A DNA stretch of 64,000 nt from Bathynomus jamesi (GCA_023014485.1 JAJOZX010001075.1:957001-1021000); one strand, 5' to 3'. Shown: positions 20,591-31,865, counted from the first letter of the stretch. Numbers and translations are program-made. Notes: a model not told the origin generated them from the letters alone.

Positions 20591-21983
20591 CAGTGCCCGC
20601 GAAAAGTATCCGATCACTCAAGAAAATACAATATTTTCCCTTGATATTCAGAGACACGTAATTCACTTTCTATTTGTTCTAGCGACATCTGGTAACTTTG
20701 AGGTTGCTCGCTGATATGAGAGCTATCCAACGCATTCTCAAATTAGTGTTCTGGTAGCCTTCGTTGCGGGTGGCTGTGTCTCAAATTTGTCAGATTTCAC
20801 TGTTTGTGTAAATTTCTTGATATTTTTTTTTTTTTTACAGAAAGTGGTGTAAATAAAATTTATATATAATGTGTGCTAAAAAACAACTTAAGAGTGATTG
20901 TCGAGGTGCTATTGTTGCTTTGCAGCATGTGGGAAATCACAGAGACAGATAGCTAAGGAATTAAACACATCCCAAAGTACCGTTAATTTATGGGTTTCAC
21001 GGGCTAAGAACAATGGTGGCCTAACCACGCCAGTCCCTAAAAAACGATCTGGCAGACCGAGAAAAACAAATTCGCGAACAGACAAACTTATGAAACGTTT
21101 AGTATTGAAAAACCCAACAATAACTGCGAAAGAAATAAAATTTAATATGAATAATTTGTTATCTGGTGTTTCTGAACGAACTATCCAGGAGCGGCTCCAA
21201 AAAGAACTCGGATTACCATCTCGCCATGCTGCTAAGAAACCGTTCATTAATGAAAAAATGCGTAAAAAACGTGTCGCATTTGTAAAAAATACATTCATTG
21301 GACTGTTGATGACTGGAAGAAGGTTTTATTTAGCGATGAGTCGACATTTTTGACATTCAGAAGTTGTCCAAAAAAGGTTCGCCGGCCTATTGGCTCAAAT
21401 AGGATGGACCCTAAATACACCCTAAAGACAATGAAACACCCTCCAAGTGTGATGGTTTGGGGTTGTTTCGGTTACTATGGGCGTGGAAACTTATATTTTC
21501 TTCCGAAGAACACAACTATGAATGGTGCACGGTATTTAGCAATTCTACAGGATAAACTTCCAATGGCAATGGCAATCCAAAGGACAAAAACATACATGCA
21601 TGATGGTGCACCATGTCACAGGGCCAAAATAGTGACAAAATGGATTACTGACAATAAATTTGATATTTTGGATTGGCCTGGTAATAGTCCAGATCTCAAT
21701 CCGATAGAAAATCTGTGGCTAATAATAAAAAATAAGGTTGAATGCCACGACACTGGCTCAGTCGAAAAATTACAAGAGGCCATCAAAAAGGTATGGTGCA
21801 AGGAAATATCAGTGGAAGTTTGTCAAAACTTGATTAAATCCATGCCAAAACGTCTAGAACAAGTCATCCAAACCAAAGGACAGATGACAAAATACTAATA
21901 TAAGGTTAGTATGCATTTAAACATTGTTTTTTATGTAAAAAATACAAATTTCAAGGGTGATCGGATACTTTTCGCGGGCACTG
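20591..21983 (+). mobile_element. Tc1 element inserted in the Polinton integrase
   Basis: Length 1393 bp, flanked by TA. The inverted termini CAGTGCCCGCGAAAAGTATC and their complement match over at least 28 bases. The integrase reading resumes on either side, so the insertion is younger than the Polinton. It is nearly intact. Confidence 0.95.
20898..21898 (+). pseudogene. Tc1 transposase (DD34E), one frameshift
   Basis: The N-terminal helix-turn-helix (SQRQIAKELNTSQSTVNLWV) and the GRPRKTNSRTDK linker are open to about 21290, where a one-base shift in an A-rich run changes frame. The rest is open to 21898 with all three catalytic positions: FSDESTF, MHDGAPCH and NSPDLNPIENLW. There are 34 residues between the last two, which is the Tc1 DD34E spacing. 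The tail is PKRLEQVIQTKG. A single disruption implies a young copy. The exact start is uncertain; the first ATG at 20898 is followed by an atypical Cys-rich start. Confidence 0.88.
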
Positions 21984-22730
21984 TAGTAGCTGATACTAAA
22001 CTCTGTCAGCATGTTCTGAAAAGCTCGGCCTATAAATTCTTTCCCCATATCTGTACAAAATTAGCCTGGAATCCTGTTTTCTTTCAACATTAGCGTTTTG
22101 GTAGCTTTAGCAACTGTTTCAGGCGATTTTTTTCAGGGAAATTAACCATAGGTATCTAGAGCACACATCTATTATGAATAGGATGCAGTGATAGCAATCG
22201 CTATACACTGAATACCTTTGCATGTCTGTTAAATCGGCCTGCCAAATAGATTCAATCGAAGCCGCTGTTGTCTTGGCTGTTTTAATCCTGTTTCTCACCT
22301 GGCTTATGAAGTGTATAAGCATCCTGCTTCCGCAAAAACCTCTCAACATCTTTTTTCCCTACTCCATCATTATAAACACCTCTGTACAGTCTATCAACAC
22401 CACCGTAAGAGGCTGGGCTAGAAATGTTATAATAACGTTTTCTTAATATGTTAGCCATTTGCGTATTTTAGAGGCACGTGGAGAGGGTTGACCGTTGTTG
22501 TTTGGTCTCTTCTTTCTCCTCTTCAGAGATGCTACCGTTGGGTGATGGGGTGCTCAGACGTTGCACATACGAAGCTTGCTCCAAGTCTTTTAACGTGTTC
22601 AGATTTCTTATTAATGTTTTGGGAACATTTATTTGTTGTAGTCTTGCTTTAATATTCTTCCATCCTGATGGTGAGAACCTATCCCACTTTCTCACCAGAT
22701 CATGGAATATGTCGACGATATTCTAGCATT

Positions 22731-22820
22731 ACGCTTAACCAGGCGAATCGACGGATCATTAACTTTGATTCCTTGAAGGAGCTAGTGTGCTTGGAAGATG
22801 AGGTCAACCGCCCCAACTGA
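22731..22820 (+). pseudogene. 3' end of DNA polymerase B, right arm
   Basis: Thirty codons equivalent to the last codons of the left polymerase (LNQANRR, NFDSLKELVCLED), ending in TGA at 22818. The polymerase body is missing: the next bases leftward are the integrase on the other strand. This fixes the inner edge of the right inverted arm. Downstream, an AATAAA shared with the left arm lies near 23108. Confidence 0.85.
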
Positions 22821-22967
22821 TTTAGGGACCCACATTTTTTGGGCCCAGAATCTAGGGTATGTGAAGGAACTTAAGGGCACGAAAGTGTGTCGTAATACCT
22901 ATAGGAAACGTTACCAGGTACCTGGTACCTATGATTCCGTACCCTTTGGCTACCATAACCCTTGATT

Positions 22968-23020
<53 letters not shown>

Positions 23021-23161
23021 CTATTTACTTGTTAACAATATGTTTATGTCACTTATTACACGTATTTGAATATATACATACCATGAATAATTCGATGATA
23101 TGTTATTAAATAAATCGTGCTTCAATTAGTGTTTCATTTTCTCCTTTGTGGGTGTGTGTGC
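22821..23161. other. 3' flank of the polymerase fragment, with TA/TG microsatellite
   Basis: Non-coding. It holds a TA and TG repeat at about 22969-23020 and a conserved AATAAA near 23108. Similar in content to 8040-8200 of the left arm. Confidence 0.6.
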
Positions 23162-24055
23162 GTATGTACCAGGGTTGTTACGGGTATCAACCCGTGTAGC
23201 TACCCACTTCCGCACCCGGGCTGGTTTTTTTCTTCAAGTGGGTTTTTTCTTTAAAAACTTTCCTTTTTAAAATAATAATAGGAATAAAACTTGCTTGATG
23301 ATCACAACTGAGTAAACTTGCTCCATTTAATCAGGTTAAATGATATATTTTGCATCATTTCATTGTAACTGATTATTGTTCTCCACTAAATATTGTTTTA
23401 GCAATTTTTGTTTTTTTGCTATGCAAGAGGCCATAAATGTTGCAATGCAATGCATACATATATTCAGTCTCTAGGTAAATAGTTAATGATCAATCTCAGA
23501 GTTTCACCTAAGAAGCAATAGTTACCAATATAATGTGGATAATGAGTTACAATTGCTTTTTGAAAATTTATTATTTCCTTTATTTGAAGGTGAAGTGGAA
23601 CAAAACCAGTAGCTAAGCAAATAAAAAATACTACATAATGTTTGTAGAATGTAGATACTCAAGAATTAATTTCAGTAATTAAAGAAAGTTGCAAAAATGA
23701 AACAATGTTACTACTATCGTATCGAAGATCAAAATAATATTCAATCATTCAACAAAGGCAACACTAATATTTTTATACTTCAAATTAAAACTATAATTAT
23801 TACCACACTGAATTACAAAATTACGACACTGAATTACAATTATTATACGCTTAATTACAAATTATACTTCAAATTAAAACTTTAAAAATATAAAAGTATT
23901 TTTATACTTTTATATTTTTATACTAAAGATTAATGCCTTCTACTCTGCTGCCAAAAGAAGTGTTTGTCATGCAACTCCTCAGCTTGTCTGACTATGGTGA
24001 TCAGGTTTTGTTGAGACCTAAATACAACACTTTAGCAGTCATCGCATTGTTACTT

Positions 24056-26878
24056 CTAGTTTTTGAGGGTTCGATGACACATCACGAGTTTTTCTGCCGT
24101 TTCTTTGCCTAAACGATTTCTCAGCTTAGTATGCACAAGGCCAAAGGTTGAGAAAAGACGCTCTACTGACGCTGAACTTGCTGGCAACGAACTAATTTTT
24201 GCCATAAATTGACGAAATTGTGGAGCAGCAATCTTAGTAGTCTTGGCATTCTTCTTCTCAATCACTTTCCACCATTTTGCTGGAGAGAATGAATCAATGA
24301 CAAACTTTTCAAGCATGGCTTTGGGATAGACATCTGTGTCTTCAATAGACAGAGCCATCAGTGGAGCAACATATTCTGGATTTATGTCTTGAAGCCATTC
24401 AACAGCCGATTCTTCTTGTTCTGGTGAGATTTGAGCCTTTGTGTTTTGAGTTAGTCTGGTATGCTACCAGGTGAAGATGAGTTATGCACTGATTGAATCT
24501 TTTCTGGAATTCCTGCTTATAAGGTTGTAGGGCAGGAGCATCAAGGAGATTCCACCAAAATTCACAGCATCACCCAAAGTGCAGTAATCTTTTTGCATTG
24601 TGTCCAGTGCACTGGAGACAATTTGCAGTTGTTTCTGCAGATGCATAGCTTCCATTGGATGCTAGCATTGTTCATGATTGCAAAAACATTCTTGTCAACA
24701 TCACATTCATGTTCCAAAACAGATTTCATGAAGTATTTGGTAGTTTTTCAGGAACGTGTCAATGCATTCGTCTTGACTGTTCCATCTGGTTGAGTTTGGA
24801 AGCTGAGGTTTGACACCATGTTTTCCTTGAAGCCACCCAGACGGTTGGTGCTGATTTCGGAAATATTTCTGAACTTCAACCACCTTATTCAGAACTGTTC
24901 TTGGAGATACTTCAGATTCCACCAAGTTGAAAAAGTGGGCAGCGCATCCATAGACAAACAGCTGTCTACTGTTGCCATCCTCATTTCTTCCTCAAAAACG
25001 ATCCTCCAGCTTCTTGTCATCACCATTTTGGCCTCGCTGTCTGAACAGAAAGCCACAACCTGCATGGGAACAAGAAAATAGAATAAATGCATGGGATGAA
25101 CCAAGTTCTTTCAATTGAGTCAATAAAGTATTGATATTGATATTTCCAGTAATTTTTTAAGTATATCTAAAGCAAATATTTCAGATTAACAAGACAATAT
25201 ATAGTGATTTATAATCTATTACCGTAAACAGGGGTTACTTGGACTAGTGGAGCAACTTTGACCATTTTAAAATATTTATATATTTTGGGCTGTAACTCTA
25301 AAAATATGAAACATAAAAAAATATATATAAGGAGCATTTAAAGTGCAAAAATTACTTAATAGGAAAATGTAGAGTTTTTGTTTATATTATCAATTAATAA
25401 AAATTTATAAGACAATAATTGTGCTCAGAAAAAAATTGCATGATTTTCGTTCATTCAAACTGATACCTTCATATTCTAAAGTATAAAAGGTAAATAACTC
25501 TGATTTTCACAAATTGATCTTATAACCTTGGACCATTGTTCCATGGGGTAATAAAAGAAATTTATAGATAATTTAAGTTTATAGGCTATTGATAATGCAA
25601 TAGGGCAACTTTGACTGAGATCAAATGGGGCAACTTCGACTACCCTCGTTGAAAGGTTAAAACTGTTCCAAACCCTCCAACAAAAATCAAAAGAGTAATC
25701 AACCTGCAAATTTCAATGACTACAGTAGAGACATATAGTAATAAAATGTGTGTGCTATTTTTATTTTAGCTAGATTTATTTAAATATACTACTGATAAAA
25801 AGTCACCAGTGGTCAAAGTCTAATTTTTTTCCCCTTAAGTAGTCAAATTTCAATTAGATTTTCAAAACTCCCAAACAAAACAAATAACCCAGTGGTCAAA
25901 GTAACCCCTGGTTACAGTCCTCTACTTACATAGCATCCATAAGTTGATTCACAGAAATTTATCTCTTGTTCAGCAATGTCAGCACAATAATCTGCTGTCT
26001 TCTTCTGAGATCCACAGTCCAATGATCTGATGAAGCAGGATTATTACCATTATGCAGGCATGATCCAATGATGGGCTGATTATGAATGTTAGACCATCCA
26101 TCCTGGATCAGCGTGACAGGTTGTCCAGCAAGTTGCGTAGCCAATGTCTGTTGACACTCTTGGTAGACAGTGTCCAGAAGATCTGTGCTCAAGTGCTGCC
26201 GTGTTGGACTATTGTAACTGCCACCTCTGAGCACTGACATTAATTTTTTCATATGCTCATTCTCAGCTACATTGAAGGGGATATTGCAAGCATAAAACAT
26301 TCTGGCAAACTGCAAATCTAGTTGACGTTTTTCTGCTTCCGATGTCTTGTGCACAAACCTATCAATGCTAGGCAAGATTGTTGATTTACAGTAGCTTTCT
26401 TAGTAGAATTAGATACTAATACATCAGTATTACTATTGTCAGAGGTGTTTGACAATGCACTACAACTTCTTTTGCAAGGAGTTGATGTCATGAATGAATC
26501 CATTAAGGTACTGCTTCTTGAGGTGCTTGCAACAGGTATTGCATAACTCCCATCATCATGATGCTCATGCACGTCTTCCAATGGCTTGGATTGTGTTGCT
26601 GATAGAGATTGAAGCTCTGCACACTCATACTCGTCTGATGAAACTTCACCACCTTATCTCTTTGCATATTGTTCACACTTTTTAAAATGGTCTCTCAGTC
26701 TTTCTATTTTAGCACTCACTTTAGAGTGACAATGTTTACATTTTTGTTTTTCTTTGGTATCACTTCCCACTTTACATGCTTCAAATTCAGCCATTCTTTT
26801 GCCTTGTAGCGGCCTCTTCCAGTCATTTTCACAGATATAATAAAACAATTCAGAATGAGGCAATAACATCAATTGCAA
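24056..26878 (-). pseudogene. hAT transposase, BED finger to hATC domain, with an intron
   Basis: From the N-terminus: a BED-type zinc finger (CKHCHSKVSAKIERLRDHFKKC, at 26765-26655); a linker; a catalytic RNase H-like domain start with the first Asp in LIQDGWSN (near 26100); and a probable intron with GTAAGT at 25929 and TTCCCATGCAG at 25060. The exon after it continues VVAFCSDSEAKMV, then WNSQDECI, and the gene ends with the hATC dimerisation block SSASVERLFSTFG...RNRLG to 24056. Stops and frameshifts interrupt several stretches (around 26.6, 24.65 and 24.4 kb), so this copy is probably dead, though the ends are intact. Confidence 0.82.
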
Positions 26879-27077
26879 TCAATTCCATACAATTTTGAAT
26901 TTGGAAAAATTTATAGATATAGATATATAATTCTAGATATATACATAAAATAATTCCTATAGATTGGCTAAATGTTTACACTTGACACTCCATCAAAATA
27001 ATAAAACCCACCTTCTATCTAAGAAGCCCGGGTTTTTATGAAAACCCTGGTGGGTGTGTGCAATTTAAAAAACCCTG
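25930..27077. repeat. 5' part of the hAT element including its left (minus-strand upstream) end
   Basis: Covers the BED-encoding exon and about 200 bases of AT-rich sequence leading to the terminal repeat at 27077. A TATAAAA-type promoter was not clearly placed. Confidence 0.3.
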
Positions 27078-27245
27078 GTATGTACAGGAAAAGTCCTAAG
27101 CCACGCCCCCTGTATGACCGATCAAAGGTCACGTGACTCCTGCTACTACCTGGACAATCTCTAGCCCTGCCTGCTCAGTTGACTGCTGCAAACCTTGGAT
27201 CTCAGACGTGTATTTGAAGAATTCTCACGTAGACGAAAAAAAGTT

Positions 27246-27866
27246 ATGGCTACCTTTGATATTGCGTGCTTGACGTTTATGAAGTGGTGGTATTCGGTAA
27301 AGTCTACAGATGTGGTGGATACTGAAAAACTCCCATGCCCTCCCTCCTCCGATACATTTATGGCTACATTGAACCGTGCGAACCTTGAGGAACAAGAGGT
27401 TCAAATACTCTATGGCTCTTCTGGAGAGAGCAATGCAGGATTTCTTGGCACAAACGATGTAATGAACTATGTTGTAGGACTAAACTGCGTAAAAGCTTAC
27501 ACATACCATGAAGTGAAAGAAACATGTGCAGAAGAGAACAAACTGGTATGGTTAGTGAGTGTTGTTGACATGTGGTATGACAAGCGGTATTATGTCAGGC
27601 TGCATCAGATCGAGTACTCATACCCTGCCGCTAAGAATGTAAATCTTGTTATAATGGACAATCTGAAATATTTTGACCACTACATTCATATATATCATGG
27701 CGAGGTTTGCAGTGAGGTTATGGCTAAAGGCCTGTGTGAGTTTTTAATAGAATTTAAAGACGAATATCGCTTGCTAAGCAAAAAGGATAAATATGGACAC
27801 ATGTTTCTCTCAAATAGTGCGCCCGGAGTGTTAATAAAATGTGTTCAGTTTGTGAAAATCCCCTGA
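27246..27866 (+). CDS. Polinton unknown gene A, right copy
   Basis: An open frame of 206 codons, starting at MATFDIACLTFMKWWYS because this ATG is shared with the left arm, whereas the preceding codons are not. I do not recognise the family. The N-terminus is hydrophobic/aromatic; two Cys occur near CLTFM and GLNCVK; the C-terminal part has MAKGLCEFLIEFKDEYRLL and HMFLSNSAP. Codons align with the left copy mostly through third-position changes. It appears shortened: after the stop, another frame (KCLARILRSGRDKT, MGYRYS) still matches the left arm to about 28010, so a small deletion near 27830 probably removed its native end. Confidence 0.65.
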   Translation: MATFDIACLTFMKWWYSVKSTDVVDTEKLPCPPSSDTFMATLNRANLEEQEVQILYGSSGESNAGFLGTNDVMNYVVGLNCVKAYTYHEVKETCAEENKLVWLVSVVDMWYDKRYYVRLHQIEYSYPAAKNVNLVIMDNLKYFDHYIHIYHGEVCSEVMAKGLCEFLIEFKDEYRLLSKKDKYGHMFLSNSAPGVLIKCVQFVKIP

Positions 27867-28150
27867 ACAAAAATGTCTGGCGCGCATTCTGAGGAGTGGG
27901 CGTGATAAAACATTAAAGCCGATATTACTTCATGTATCACAGATGGAAAAATTCTCTAAACGATTACCCAGTATAATGGGGTACAGGTATTCGCATGACT
28001 CTTTCACGTTGGAATAACACCATACATTCATTAAACTTATGGTGTGACTCGTTTCCCACACCTGTCTCCGTGCCAAACAGCGCATCGGCTGCTCATAGTC
28101 ATCTCAGAGCTTGAAACCGACCGGACGTGCACTCCTCATAATAGAGTACG

Positions 28151-28843
28151 ATGGAACTTCCGTTGAGCAGCATTCTTAATGCCGTATACGATGTGCCCGT
28201 GACGAAGTCATTGCCTGTGTTCAGGCGTAAAACCGGTGCCGTTAACTTTGTACTTGAAAGGACTTGTAGACAAACAAACTCTGGTAAACGGAATGTTATT
28301 TATTTAAGTGTTGAGGAGATGAATAGAGTCTTCGTAATAGTTGAGAAGTGGAGCGAGGATCGTTATAAAATACCTGCATGTGTAGGTACAAGAAGAGAAC
28401 AGATGAGTGATACACCCTCATATGCCATTGTTTGTACGTTATGTATAAATCGCGACAAGCCATGCATTGATATAATGCTGATGTGGAGGAATGCGTCTGA
28501 TAATAACGTCCTTGTCGCAACGCGAAACCGTTTCATCCTCGACAGAATGTTTGAAAGCGTCGATTTCCGCAAACTAAAGCTTATATTAGACGCACGTGTT
28601 ACGGATATGGTTTATTTTGATACGGTTCTTGAATACGCATACACCGCTCTGCTCGACTGGTTTACCGAGTGTAGGAATGAACATGGCGAGAATGGACTAG
28701 AACTGGATGCTTATTTAAAAGGTTTATACTCTTCGAAATATCATGAACTTTGGTACAAAGGACTTGAGCGGTACAGGACAGAGCTCACCTACACCGTTCA
28801 CCCTGAAGAAATATTTCTTTATATAATGAGCAGTTGTCGCTAA
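28151..28843 (+). CDS. Polinton unknown gene B, right copy, intact
   Basis: A complete 230-codon frame. The start MELPLSSILNAVYDVPVTKS is shared with the left copy. There are no recognisable domains, signal peptide or transmembrane helix. Blocks conserved between the arms are KSL.VFRR.TG, YLSVEEMNRVFVIVEKW on this copy only, NRFILDRMFE, LDARVTDM.YFDTVLEYAYT.LLD, ENGL.LDAYLK and YTVHPEE..LYI. In the first 36 codons the arms differ at 22 bases: 6, 3 and 13 at first, second and third positions. That is the pattern expected of a protein under selection. It sits between genes A and C on one strand; role unknown. Confidence 0.75.
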   Translation: MELPLSSILNAVYDVPVTKSLPVFRRKTGAVNFVLERTCRQTNSGKRNVIYLSVEEMNRVFVIVEKWSEDRYKIPACVGTRREQMSDTPSYAIVCTLCINRDKPCIDIMLMWRNASDNNVLVATRNRFILDRMFESVDFRKLKLILDARVTDMVYFDTVLEYAYTALLDWFTECRNEHGENGLELDAYLKGLYSSKYHELWYKGLERYRTELTYTVHPEEIFLYIMSSCR

Positions 28844-28871
28844 GACTTAGAAGATTATTTCAACTGCCGAT

Positions 28872-29243
28872 ATGCATTGTGGAGAAGAGTTCACGATTGA
28901 AAAGCGCGGATCGGTAAGAATAAACCCTCGATTGGAAAGGAGTGTTTATAAACTTTAATTTAATAATGATGTTGTGACTAACGATGACCTCTTTGTGCGT
29001 GCTTTTGATTGTACGTTGTCCGTGTTTAAAGAGAGTGATAACTTGCCAACCGAATGTAAAGTGGGCACAAAAATAGTATTGAACGAATTGAAGGCCATTT
29101 ACATCGAATATAGGCATCCGCATACCTGGAGCGGTGAATTAATATTAAATCATATTTATTGCATAGGACAAAGCAACAGTGATGTAACTGTAGACTCGAT
29201 CACGTGCGAGTTTAGTATTTTAGTTAAGCGTAGTAGAACATAA
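28872..29243 (+). pseudogene. Polinton unknown gene C, right copy
   Basis: It begins at 28872 (MHCGEEFTIEKRG), 29 bases after gene B. A frameshift near 28955 splits it; the second part (DLFVRAFDCTLSVFKESD to ILVKRSRT) is open to 29243. The Glu codon lost in the left copy is intact here (KAIYIEYRHPH). The two damaged copies therefore carry different lesions, so the ancestral gene was whole in both lineages. Family unknown. Confidence 0.65.
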
Positions 29244-29492
29244 AGTGTATGTATTTTGATGTATATTATTTTGCAGTATATTTATGTTCTATATATTCGT
29301 TAAAATTTTATTATTATTTAATATAAATGTGTATATAGATTTCTCCTCTTCTATTATTATTTTGATGTTTATATATTAATTTTTAAAGTATATTTATTTT
29401 TTATATATTTTTAAAATGTTATGATTATTATTATTATTATTTAATATAAATGTGTACATAGATTTCTCCTGTGCCAATATTATTACTTAAGA

Positions 29493-29534
<42 letters not shown>

Positions 29535-29760
29535 TTTAACGTGTGTATAGATTTCTTAACTATTTTGATTGTATAGTTATTCTCTAAATATCTCATGAAA
29601 TTAATTCCAATAATTCGTCTAAATAAACAGAATGATGTACTTGTGTTTTATTATCCAATAAATGCTTTCCTAGGTGTGTGTGTATATATATATATAAATA
29701 AACGATATTAAGTTATAATTGGGGTAATAGGATATATATATAAGCAAAGCACTTCATTAA
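29244..29760. repeat. AT-rich tract with internal repeat and TA microsatellite
   Basis: TTTAATATAAATGTG followed by TAGATTTCTCCT occurs twice about 125 bases apart. A TA run lies at about 29497-29532. It corresponds in position to the AT-rich tract beyond gene C in the left arm. Confidence 0.6.
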
Positions 29761-30180
29761 ATATATATATGTATACACTAAGCCAACTGGCTGCTTAAGA
29801 CTTCTAAGCCAACTGTCAAGAACATCTCGTTTAATCAAATAAATAGCGCAATCTGGCATCTCAAAAGTTAATAATTATAATAATATATAATATACATGTC
29901 ATACATGAACAGTCGCCCATCAGTACAAAGCACTCCCGCGAAACACGACCCGAGAAGTAAGATATCGTTCATTTGCTGCTCACGTGTTTGCCCTTCAACC
30001 AACCCCAAATGGCTCAGCGTGTCCTTGCATCCGCATAGGAACTCCGCATGGGAACTCAGCCAGCTTCGATACACAATGCTTTGACTCTGAGAACATCACG
30101 CTCTCTTGTGTCTCACTGTCCAACGCCTAGCTGACGCATATGAGAACGGATTTCTTCGTATATAAGTAGGGTTCCAACGT
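29761..30180. other. Arm-end spacer with AAGCCAACTGGCT motifs
   Basis: No gene. It starts with AAGCCAACTGGCT-type motifs related to the left-arm minisatellite (TAGCGCAATCTGGCA also matches). The remainder is unrecognised. Confidence 0.45.
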
Positions 30181-31357
30181 TTGAGAGTCTGATTCTAGAA
30201 TGGGCCGGCGAGTGTTTTAGAAGGGAATCTCCGCATTTGAAGGGCGCATTTCACCCCGTATGGAAATTGCTTTGTTTTGTAATATCAGGTTTGAGGATCT
30301 GACTGAAGGAAATGCCAGCAGACTCAAACATATTTAATTTAACGTAACATTAGATGTCAATTCTAGAATTAAGAATTAAATTATTATAAACTTTTGTAAA
30401 AGAACTATTCTTATTATAAACAAACCGGGTTCTGTGAAGAAATACCTAATTATAATCCGCTTTGCCTAAAATTTATTGAAGTGATTAATATCAACCAGTG
30501 ACTTTCAATTCTTTAATCCACTCGTAACTTTGCGAAAATACGGGTTAGGAAAGTTTACAGGACTCTTAAACGAAATTTATTTTCGGCGTACTCTGTGGCC
30601 ACGTCTAGACACCACATCGAGACGGCCAATTTGATCCATGAGTACCATATTATACCCTCTTGGAGTAAGTCGATTATACGCGACCCCCAAGAGACGTATA
30701 ATATACACATACACCTAAACAAGCCATTTACACCATCTAAGCCAGATTAAGCCTTCTAAGCCAACTGGCTTGAGAGTCTGATTTTAGAATGGGCCGGCGA
30801 GTGATTTAGAAGGGAATCTCCGCATTTGAAGGGCGCATTTCACCCCGTATGGAAATTGCTTTGTTTTGTAATATCAGGTTTGAGGATCTGACTGAAGGAA
30901 ATGCCAGCAGACTCAAACATTATTTAATTTAACGTAACATTAGATGTCAATTCTAGAATTAAGAATTAAATTATTATAAACTTTTGTAAAAGAACTATTC
31001 TTATTATAAACAAACCGGGTTCTGTGAAGAAATACCTAATTATAATCCGCTTTGCCTAAAATTTATTGAAGTGATTAATATCAACCAGTGACTTTCAATT
31101 CTTTAATCCACTCGTAACTTTGCGAAAATACGGGTTAGGAAAGTTTACAGGACTCTTAAACGAAATTTATTTTCGGCGTACTCTGTGGCCACGTCTAGAC
31201 ACCACATCGAGACGGCCAATTTGATCCATGAGTACCATATTATACCCTCTTGGAGTAAGTCGATTATACGCGACTCCCCCAAGAGACGTATAATATACAC
31301 ATACACCTAAACAAGCCATTTACACCATCTAAGCCAGATTAAGCCTTCTAAGCCAAC
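30181..31357. repeat. 589-bp direct tandem duplication
   Basis: The segment beginning TTGAGAGTCTGATT at 30181 is repeated from about 30770 with very few differences (for example TTCTAG/TTTTAG and GTGTTTTAG/GTGATTTAG). Both copies end in AAGCCTTCTAAGCCAACTGG. There is no ORF. Near identity indicates recent duplication, probably by slippage between the AAGCCAACTGGCT motifs at the joints. Confidence 0.9.
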
Positions 31358-31439
31358 TGGCTGATTAAGACCTAAGCCAAGTGCAAAGACCAAGAGCTTT
31401 ATTATGCGTCTGGTAGTCCAGGCGAAAGGATGCCCACTC

Positions 31440-31865
31440 TATATTCTCTTAGGTTAAGGTTTACCTTCTTAGGTTAGGTATACCCCTTTCGGGGGGAGGC
31501 CCTCCTCCCTTCTCCCCCGAAGTTAGGGTTTACCTTCTTAGGTTAGGGTCAACCTCTTTGGGTGGAGGTCATCCTCCCTCTCCCCCATAGCTCCCCCTTC
31601 ATGCAACTTTTGGGTTATCCCCACCCCTTTGTTGCATAACTCCCTCCCCTTTACCCCCACCCCACTTCCTGCACCCCCTTGTTGCATAATCCCCTCCCCC
31701 ATTACCCCCACCCCACTTCCTGCACCCCCTTTTTGCATAATCCCCTCCCCTTTGCAACATTACCCCTACCCCTTTTGCGACATTGATCAACATTGCAATT
31801 GCAACTTGCACTCTACCATTTTGCGCACATACTACTCACTGATCATACCAAAAGTCGAATATTGA
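31440..31865. repeat. C-rich (G4-capable) tandem tract at right arm end
   Basis: Repeats of TTAGGTTAGGGT-like and TCCCCTCCCC...TTGCATAA units, two to three copies each of about 55-60 bases, end in TTGCACTCTACC. The mirror of 4790-4925. Open frames here are low-complexity artefacts. Confidence 0.7.

Larger units (their letters stand above)
20000..22726 (-). pseudogene. Polinton retroviral-type integrase with chromodomain, split by Tc1
   Basis: It is read from 22726 leftwards. There is an N-terminal helical region (RFSPSGWKNIKARLQQ), a zinc-binding segment with 'YN...PAS..GVD.LYR', and core motifs WQADLTDM (first Asp) and FCTDMGKEF (second Asp). The gene is then interrupted at 21985 by a Tc1 and resumes at 20588 with the remaining core (NRSNHRTFGTTPNEV). 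It ends in a chromodomain-like module (about 20290-20020; EDLNGEE). Several frameshifts are present. No start Met is visible: a TAG lies at the junction with the right inverted arm, so the N-terminus may be truncated. The family catalyses element integration with 5-6 bp duplications. Confidence 0.85.
23170..27077 (-). mobile_element. hAT transposon in the right arm
   Basis: Length 3908 bp with perfect 8-bp duplications GTATGTAC at 23162-23169 and 27078-27085, and short imperfect inverted ends (CAGGGTTGTTA and CAGGGTTTTTT). The left arm preserves the matching empty site (GCGTGTGTACAG), confirming the boundaries. It encodes a BED-finger transposase on the minus strand. Confidence 0.95.

Noticed and set aside
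31538..31865. Gly- or Pro-rich protein at the right arm end
   Set aside because: Low-complexity frames on both strands of a C-rich repeat.
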